A stretch of DNA of 6,468 nucleotides. It comes from an uncultured Collinsella sp. GTDB taxonomy: Bacteria; Actinomycetota; Coriobacteriia; Coriobacteriales; Coriobacteriaceae. The notes below the pieces were generated by a model. The model saw only the letters and a program-made list of their open reading frames with translations, was not told the DNA's origin and ran no database searches. This document shows positions 1 through 4,117 of this stretch, piece after piece (position 1 is the stretch's first letter; each line of letters begins with the position of its first letter). The translations under genes were made by a program, and so were the position numbers. The DNA is taken from the NCBI GenBank assembly GCA_900764415.1, contig CAAFOA010000242.1, positions 1 through 6,468 of the forward strand. The letters are read 5' to 3'.

Positions 1-2
1 TC

Positions 3-698
3 CCGCGCCTGTACGACACGGGCGTCGGCAGCGTGAGCGTAATGGGTGCCGACGTGCGCGCCTGGCCGCTCGATCAGCTGCGCCATGTGGTCGCGACTGT
101 TCCGCAGCGCGCGTCGCTCGTGAGCGGCACGATCCGCAGCAACCTAACCTGGCGCGACGAGTCGGCAACCGATGAGGAGCTCTGGGCAGCGCTCGATATG
201 TCGCATGCGAGCGAGTTCGTGCACAACAAGCCCCAGGGCCTCGACGCCCCGGTCGAGGCGGGCGGCAAGAACTTTAGCGGCGGCCAGCGTCAGCGTCTGA
301 CTATCGCGCGCGCCTTAGTGGGCTCGCCGCAGGTTCTGATCATGGACGATTCTGCCTCGGCGCTCGACTTTAAGACCGACGCGGCGCTTCGCCATGCCAT
401 TCGCGAGCGCAGCGTGCGCGGTGCCGCCGAGGGCGGGCTGCCGCTGACCACGGTGATTGTGAGCCAGCGCGTCTCGACCGTGCGCGACGCCGACATGATC
501 TGCGTACTCGACCACGGCTCGGTTGCGGGCTTGGGCACGCACGATGAACTGTACACGACCTGCCAGCTCTACCGAGAGATCTGCCAGTCGCAGCTGCGCC
601 GCGAGGAGCTCGAGGGTCAGCAGGGGAGCACAGCGCCCGCGCTCGCCCCAGGTGCCCCGACCGCCCCCGCATCCGTCTGCGCAAAGGAGGGCTGCTAA
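3..698 (+). CDS. ABC exporter subunit with degenerate ATP site, C-terminal fragment (5' truncated)
   Basis: This is the C-terminal nucleotide-binding domain of an ABC transporter. The reading frame is open from base 3 with no stop, so the true start, the membrane domain and the Walker A motif lie upstream of the window; the GTG at 33 is internal. Visible in order are the Q-loop (VPQ, Gln codon at 105), an intact ABC signature FSGGQ (273-287), Walker B ending in LIMDD (Asp-Asp at 345-350) and the switch region VSQRVST (Gln codon at 465). The catalytic Glu after Walker B is Asp and the switch His is Gln. In characterised heterodimeric exporters such as TM287/TM288 these changes mark the subunit that donates the catalytically weak site while its intact signature completes the partner's site. 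About 40 residues after the domain are Ala/Pro-rich and poorly conserved. The gene is translationally coupled to the next one, its likely partner. The transported substrate cannot be told from sequence. Confidence 0.93.
   Translation, partial: PRLYDTGVGSVSVMGADVRAWPLDQLRHVVATVPQRASLVSGTIRSNLTWRDESATDEELWAALDMSHASEFVHNKPQGLDAPVEAGGKNFSGGQRQRLTIARALVGSPQVLIMDDSASALDFKTDAALRHAIRERSVRGAAEGGLPLTTVIVSQRVSTVRDADMICVLDHGSVAGLGTHDELYTTCQLYREICQSQLRREELEGQQGSTAPALAPGAPTAPASVCAKEGC
683..690 (+). promoter_or_regulatory. Ribosome binding site of the second ABC subunit
   Basis: AAAGGAGG lies inside the last codons of the upstream gene, 8 nt before the ATG at 699. The upstream TAA (696-698) directly abuts that ATG. 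This strong Shine-Dalgarno sequence fixes the start at 699 and points to coupled translation of the two subunits. Confidence 0.85.
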
Positions 699-2558
699 AT
701 GAATCCGTACACTTCCTCCGGTTCGGTCGCCACGATGACGGCCAACGTGTCCGGTAACGATAGCCTCAACGACCTGGGCGACGGCCCGCGCCAGCCTGGC
801 GACCCCGAGCGCTATCCCGTGGGTGCGGTGACCCGCCGCCTGCTGGGCTATGTTCGCCCGCACCGCGTCTCGTTTACGGCATCGTTTGTGAGCGCCGCCG
901 TTTCGGTGATCTTGCAGCTCTACACGCCCATTCTCATTGGTGAGGGCATCGATCTTATCGTCGCCGCCGGGCGGGTGGACTTCGATGCGCTGCTGCCACT
1001 CGTTACCAAACTCGCGCTCGTTGTGGTGGGCGCCGCGGCCTTCCAGTGGCTGCAGGGCTACTGCGTCAACCGCTTGTCCTACGAGACGGTGCGCGACATG
1101 CGCGTGGAGGCGAGCGACAAGCTCAGCCGCATGCCGCTCAGCTTTATCGACAGCCACGCCCACGGCGACCTTATGAGCCGCGTGGTCAACGACGTCGATC
1201 AGGTGGGCGACGGTCTGCTGCAGGGCTTCACGCAGCTCTTCACCGGTGTTATTACCATCGTGGGCACGCTCGCGTTTATGCTCTCCATCAACCTGACCAT
1301 GACGCTCGTGGTGGTGCTCGTCACGCCGCTTTCCATTTTTGCAGCCGGTGCTATTGCCAAGCTTTCCAACAAGAGTTTTACGGCCCAGCAGCGTATTCAG
1401 GGTCAACTGGGTGGTCATATCGAGGAGTACGTAGGCGAGCAGAAGCTCGTGGACGCGTTTGCCTATGGCCCCAACGCCCAGCAGCGCTTCGACGCCCTCA
1501 ATGCCGAGCTCTACACCGCGGGCGAGCGTGCGCAGTTTATGGGTTCGCTCTCCAACCCCGGTACGCGTTTTATCAATAACATCATCTATGCCGTGGTTGC
1601 TGTGATCGGCTGCGTGGGCGTGATCACGGGCGTGCCGGCGGCGCTTACGGTGGGCGGCGTGCAGATTTTCCTGTCCTATGCCAACCAGTACACCAAGCCG
1701 TTCAACGAGGTTACCAACGTCATTACGCAGATCCAGACCGCGTACGCCTCGGCGCGTCGCATGTTCGCGCTGCTCGATGCACGCGAGCAGGAGCCCGACG
1801 CATCGGACGCCGTGGAGCTTGCCGCCCCGCAGGGTGAGGTGACCTTTGAGCATGTGGACTTTAGCTATGTGCCCGACCGCAAGCTGCTGCAGGATATCTG
1901 CATCGAGGCCAAGCCCGGCATGCGCTTTGCCCTGGTCGGTCCCACGGGCTGCGGAAAGACAACGCTCATCAATCTGCTGCTGCGTTTTTACGATATCGAT
2001 GCCGGCCGCATCATGGTCGATGGTCGGTCTTCGCGTGACTACACGCGCGCGAGCCTACGCCGCGCCTTTGGCATGGTGTTGCAGGATACGTGGCTGTTCG
2101 AGGGCACGGTGGCGGACAACATTGCTTACGGTTGTCCAGGCGCCACGCGCGAGCAGGTTATCGAAGCCGCCAAGCGCGCGCACGCGCACAAGTTTATCGT
2201 GCAGCTGCCAGGCGGTTACGACACGGTGATCGGCGAGGACGGCGGCACGTTTAGCCAAGGCCAAAAGCAGCTGCTGTGCATCGCGCGCGTTATGCTCACC
2301 GACCCGGCTATCTTGCTGCTGGATGAGGCGACCTCGAGCATCGATACGCGCACCGAGCTGCAGGTGCAGGCGGCATTCGACGAGCTCATGGCCGGCCGCA
2401 CAAGCTTTGTCGTGGCGCACCGCCTGAGCACCATCCGCAACGCCGACTGCATTCTGGTCATGCGCGACGGCGAGATTATCGAGCGCGGCACGCACAACGA
2501 GCTGCTAGCGGCAGGCGGCTTCTACGCCGAACTCTACCGCAGTCAATTCGCCCAGTAA
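699..2558 (+). CDS. ABC exporter half-transporter, catalytic subunit (membrane domain plus ATPase)
   Basis: A complete 619-residue type IV ABC exporter half-molecule of usual family length. After a polar N-terminus (about 50 residues), six membrane helices can be placed near residues 57-83, 99-121, 175-196, 199-220, 291-312 and 314-329. The ATPase domain starts near residue 380: Walker A GPTGCGKTT (414-422), Q-loop Gln462, signature FSQGQ (518-522), Walker B LLLDE with Asp542 and catalytic Glu543, and switch His574 in VVAHRLST. Walker A, Glu and His are all canonical, but the signature has Gln in place of the first Gly of SGGQ. This mirrors the upstream subunit, which has an intact signature but lost Glu and His, so the two should pair with one active and one degenerate ATP site, as in TM287/288, BmrC/BmrD or EfrC/EfrD. 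Those relatives export drugs or lipid-like molecules; the substrate here is unknown. It sits in the cytoplasmic membrane. Confidence 0.95.
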   Translation: MNPYTSSGSVATMTANVSGNDSLNDLGDGPRQPGDPERYPVGAVTRRLLGYVRPHRVSFTASFVSAAVSVILQLYTPILIGEGIDLIVAAGRVDFDALLPLVTKLALVVVGAAAFQWLQGYCVNRLSYETVRDMRVEASDKLSRMPLSFIDSHAHGDLMSRVVNDVDQVGDGLLQGFTQLFTGVITIVGTLAFMLSINLTMTLVVVLVTPLSIFAAGAIAKLSNKSFTAQQRIQGQLGGHIEEYVGEQKLVDAFAYGPNAQQRFDALNAELYTAGERAQFMGSLSNPGTRFINNIIYAVVAVIGCVGVITGVPAALTVGGVQIFLSYANQYTKPFNEVTNVITQIQTAYASARRMFALLDAREQEPDASDAVELAAPQGEVTFEHVDFSYVPDRKLLQDICIEAKPGMRFALVGPTGCGKTTLINLLLRFYDIDAGRIMVDGRSSRDYTRASLRRAFGMVLQDTWLFEGTVADNIAYGCPGATREQVIEAAKRAHAHKFIVQLPGGYDTVIGEDGGTFSQGQKQLLCIARVMLTDPAILLLDEATSSIDTRTELQVQAAFDELMAGRTSFVVAHRLSTIRNADCILVMRDGEIIERGTHNELLAAGGFYAELYRSQFAQ

Positions 2559-2678
2559 GCAAGGCGTGGGGCAAATGAATCAGGTTCGTTCGTTCCACGT
2601 CTTAAGTATTTGGGGGCTTGCGCTGCGGACGTTTTGCCCTCATCGGTGTCGCCCATGTCGCCAATCGGCAGAAGGTGG
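2559..2678. other. Intergenic spacer after the ABC operon, no gene or clear terminator
   Basis: I find no convincing gene and no classic hairpin-plus-T-tract terminator here. The only long-range symmetry is GGGCAAA (2569-2575) against TTTGCCC (2633-2639), separated by 57 nt, which is too far apart for an ordinary intrinsic terminator. Transcription of the ABC operon may end by another mechanism or read into the next gene. Confidence 0.5.
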
Positions 2679-2706
2679 TTTACATCTGTCACGTTAGTAC
2701 TAAGAT
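2679..2706 (+). promoter_or_regulatory. Putative sigma-70-type promoter of the flavodoxin-like gene
   Basis: TTTACA (2679-2684) matches the TTGACA -35 consensus at 5 of 6 positions. A 16-nt spacer separates it from TAAGAT (2701-2706), a 4-of-6 match to TATAAT. Transcription would begin near 2713, leaving a 5' leader of about 46 nt before the GTG at 2759. The surrounding 60 nt are markedly more A/T-rich than the genes on either side, as expected for a promoter. The call is by motif only. Confidence 0.5.
2694..2703. promoter_or_regulatory. Perfect 10-bp palindrome over the promoter, possible operator
   Basis: TTAGTACTAA is a perfect palindrome that occupies the spacer and the first bases of the putative -10 box. 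A protein dimer bound here would block RNA polymerase, so a repressor site is a reasonable inference. The regulator is not in this window. Confidence 0.4.
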
Positions 2707-2712
2707 ATTCAT

Positions 2713-2729
2713 CTAATAAATTGCATTAG
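2713..2729. promoter_or_regulatory. Second dyad CTAAT-N7-ATTAG near the transcription start
   Basis: The two 5-bp arms CTAAT (2713-2717) and ATTAG (2725-2729) form a dyad directly after the putative -10 box. The arms share the CTAA/TTAG core with the perfect palindrome at 2694-2703; the two dyad centres are about 22-23 bp apart, roughly two helical turns. This could be a second site for the same regulator, but the arms are short and A/T-rich, so chance is possible. Confidence 0.3.
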
Positions 2730-2742
2730 TGGCTTTAGTTTT

Positions 2743-2754
2743 GGGGGAAACGAG
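2743..2754 (+). promoter_or_regulatory. Weak ribosome binding site of the flavodoxin-like gene
   Basis: GGGGGAAACGAG is the only purine-rich stretch before the gene. Its G-run ends 11 nt before GTG 2759 and 17 nt before ATG 2765, favouring the GTG. The upstream GTG at 2729 has no such sequence and lies within the dyad region, so it is unlikely to be the start. Confidence 0.45.
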
Positions 2755-2758
2755 CAAC

Positions 2759-3316
2759 GTGACTATGACATGCTCTTTGGTGGTCAACAGCAAGAGCGGT
2801 AATACCAGGATGGTTTCGGGCGCAATCAAGCGTGCCCTGCAGGCTGCAGGCGTCGAGTTTATTCACGCTGCCGCGCTGAGCGACGATGCGGATGCAGATC
2901 AGGTTGCGCTCGAGGCGCAGGGTGCCTGCGCTGCCGATACGGTGCTCGTTGGCTTTTGGTGCGACAAGGGCGCATGCACGCCTTCGGTCGCGGCGTTGCT
3001 CTCCGCCTTGCACGGCAAGCGCGTCTTTCTGTTTGGTACCTGCGGTTTTGGTGCCGATCAGAGCTATTACCAGCAGATTATCGACCGCGTAACTTCCAAT
3101 TTGGCTGGGGATGCCGAGCTTGCGGGCTGGGCAATGTGCCAGGGCAAGATGGGCCCCGCGGTCAAGCAGCGCTACGAGGCCATGCTCGAGCAAGATCCCG
3201 ACAACGCCCGCGCTAAGTTGCTACTCGACAACTGGGTTGCCGCAAAGGATCACCCCACCAAGGAAGATCTGGACCATATGGCGGCGGCGGCCAAGAAGGC
3301 CGTGCTGGGGGAGTAG
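2759..3316 (+). CDS. Flavodoxin-fold protein, BilS-like family
   Basis: A protein of about 185 residues (numbered from GTG 2759) with the layout of a single-domain flavodoxin. A short beta strand (SLVVN) leads into NSKSGNT at residues 10-16, the P-loop that holds the FMN phosphate. Further family-like motifs are GFWCDKG (65-71), the strand and loop FLFGTCGFG (90-98), MCQGKM (126-131) and RYEAML (138-143). From memory, this set matches the short flavodoxin group that includes BilS, which accompanies bilirubin reductase BilR in some gut bacteria; no reductase is seen here, so a pigment-reduction role is not supported. Four Cys residues (68, 72, 95, 127) lie in or near these motifs. A charged, Ala/Lys-rich helical tail ends the protein. 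There is no signal peptide or membrane helix, so it should be cytoplasmic and carry electrons by FMN. The start could also be ATG 2765. It appears to be a single-gene unit with its own promoter and a downstream hairpin. Confidence 0.85.
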   Translation: MTMTCSLVVNSKSGNTRMVSGAIKRALQAAGVEFIHAAALSDDADADQVALEAQGACAADTVLVGFWCDKGACTPSVAALLSALHGKRVFLFGTCGFGADQSYYQQIIDRVTSNLAGDAELAGWAMCQGKMGPAVKQRYEAMLEQDPDNARAKLLLDNWVAAKDHPTKEDLDHMAAAAKKAVLGE

Positions 3317-3358
3317 CTCCCATCGCTGACGGCGGTCGGTCCATCTTTCTAAATGAAA

Positions 3359-3487
3359 CGTCCTCCCGGGCGTCGGGGCACGAAGTTCCCTGCTCTACAG
3401 TCCTGCGCAAGACGAAGGCCACATTAAGTGGCCTTCTTTGCGTGCGGAACTCGCGATGAACTTCGTGCCCCGCCGTCCGGGAGGACG
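3359..3487. repeat. Long near-perfect inverted repeat (30-nt arms) enclosing a terminator
   Basis: The left arm (3359-3388) begins CGTCCTCCCGGG and ends ACGAAGTTC. The right arm (3458-3487) begins GAACTTCGTGCCCCG and ends GGGAGGACG. Their reverse complements agree at 28 of 30 positions, and one of the two differences would be a G-U wobble in RNA. A 69-nt interior holds another 14-bp stem, so the whole can fold as a nested hairpin about 129 nt long. The end of the right arm can instead fold alone as CGTCC-GGGA-GGACG with a GNRA-type tetraloop. It may be a bulky terminator, an RNA structure, or a small inverted-repeat mobile element; no obvious target duplication flanks it. Confidence 0.75.
3406..3442 (+). 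terminator. Hairpin terminator after the flavodoxin-like gene
   Basis: GAAGGCCAC (3414-3422) and GTGGCCTTC (3428-3436) form a perfect 9-bp stem around the loop ATTAA, followed by TTT. Outside it, CGCAA (3406-3410) pairs with TTGCG (3438-3442) across a small bulge and extends the stem to 14 bp. It begins about 90 nt after the stop codon. The T-tract is short, so termination efficiency is uncertain. The symmetry would also work on the - strand. Confidence 0.65.
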
Positions 3488-3547
3488 CCTCTTTATTGAT
3501 GGGAGGCCTGATAGGTCGATGGTTCCGTGCCCGGATGCGTCCAAAGT

Positions 3548-3994
3548 GGGACGGGCTTTCCGGATGGGCAGGCTTTCGAAAAATGCGTCCCGGAATTTGC
3601 CTTTGGAATGGGACGTAGTTTCCCGTTGAGGTGCTTTGCGGAAAGTGCATCCCACTCTGGGCGGTCGAAGTGGGACACACTTTCCCAAAGGCGCTCCAAC
3701 GGGAAATTGCGTCCCATTATTCGGTCAAGAAACGGGATGCATTTTCCCAATGAGAGCAAAACCGGAAAATGCATCCCACAATCAGCCCTCAAAGTGGGAT
3801 GCCGTTTCCCAATGAGGCTCAAGCGGAAAATGCATCCCGGAATTTGCGCTCAAAGTGGGATGCGGTTTCCGGTTGAGGGTCTAAGGGGAAAATGCATCCC
3901 GGAATCGACGCTTGAAATGGGATGCAGTTTCCCGATGAGGCACTCGACGGAAAATACATCCAAGAAATGGCCTTTGAGCTGGGATAAGATTTCC
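3548..3994. repeat. Alternating-orientation array of 15 short dyads, 62-bp period (BIME-like)
   Basis: Eight forward copies (consensus GGGATGCNNTTTCC) start at 3548, 3610, 3672, 3734, 3796, 3857, 3919 and 3981. Seven reverse copies (consensus GGAAAATGCATCCC) start at 3578, 3640, 3702, 3764, 3825, 3887 and 3949. Orientation alternates without exception. Forward-to-reverse spacing is 30 bp (29 once) and reverse-to-forward is 32 bp, so each composite unit is 62 bp (61 once). Each element is itself an imperfect dyad GGGA-N7-TCCC; 7 of 15 keep both halves. Adjacent elements can pair as hairpins with 14-nt arms; the fourth pair is perfect. Linkers are also conserved (AATGAGG after forward copies, TCAAAGT before them). 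Middle units are most alike and outer ones degraded. The 58 nt before it (3488-3545) hold only a decayed linker-like piece (CCCGGATGCGTCCAAAGT). The whole stretch appears non-coding. Confidence 0.9.
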
Positions 3995-4013
3995 GCGGCA
4001 TCTCGGATTCTCA

Positions 4014-4087
4014 AAAATGAGACACGCCGTTGGCGAAAATGAGACACGTGATATCGGGCATCGGATGTATCATTTGCAAAAATGAGT
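4014..4087 (+). repeat. Three AAAATGAG direct repeats upstream of the secreted-protein gene
   Basis: AAAATGAGACACG occurs twice without mismatch (4014-4026 and 4036-4048), 22 bp apart. A third, partial copy, AAAATGAGTCC, starts at 4079, a further 43 bp on. These offsets are near two and four helical turns. The first copy also ends a small dyad, TCTCA-AAAA-TGAGA (4009-4022). They may be activator or repressor sites for the gene at 4118; alternatively they may be leftover end repeats of an insertion sequence, although no transposase is present. Confidence 0.6.
4066..4073 (+). promoter_or_regulatory. Possible -10 element for the secreted-protein gene
   Basis: TATCAT (4068-4073) matches TATAAT at 5 of 6 positions and is preceded by TG. 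No good -35 box lies 16-18 nt upstream. If real, the promoter may depend on an activator, for which the direct repeats at 4014 and 4036 are well placed. Confidence 0.3.
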
Positions 4088-4107
4088 CCACTCCACTCGA
4101 ATAAAGC

Positions 4108-4111
4108 GAGG
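4108..4111 (+). promoter_or_regulatory. Ribosome binding site of the secreted-protein gene
   Basis: GAGG, in AAAGCGAGG, ends 6 nt before ATG 4118. It is a modest but well-spaced Shine-Dalgarno match and supports this start, which also places the signal peptide exactly at the N-terminus. Confidence 0.6.
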
Positions 4112-4117
4112 TCCCTC

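Noticed and set aside
315..1853. A 512-codon open frame on the - strand opposite the ABC genes
   Set aside because: It crosses two well-supported ABC genes and is rich in His, Arg and Ala, the usual product of reading GC-rich coding DNA backwards. No domain is visible.
2569..2639. GGGCAAA/TTTGCCC inverted repeat as a terminator for the ABC operon
   Set aside because: The arms are 7 bp with a 57-nt loop and no T-tract follows, so this is not a credible intrinsic terminator.
2729..2758. Upstream GTG (2729) as start of the flavodoxin-like gene
   Set aside because: It has no Shine-Dalgarno sequence, lies at the end of a dyad close to the expected transcription start, and adds 10 residues not needed before the first beta strand.
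3548..3994. CRISPR array
   Set aside because: Repeats are only 14-15 nt, alternate in orientation, and the intervening segments are themselves similar to each other. No cas gene is present.
3527..4042. A 171-codon open frame on the + strand across the dyad array, with others on the - strand
   Set aside because: The 62-bp unit is not a multiple of three, so each copy is read in a different frame. Open frames exist on both strands only because the repeats lack stops. There is no ribosome binding site or domain, and similar predicted proteins in databases would be repeat artefacts.
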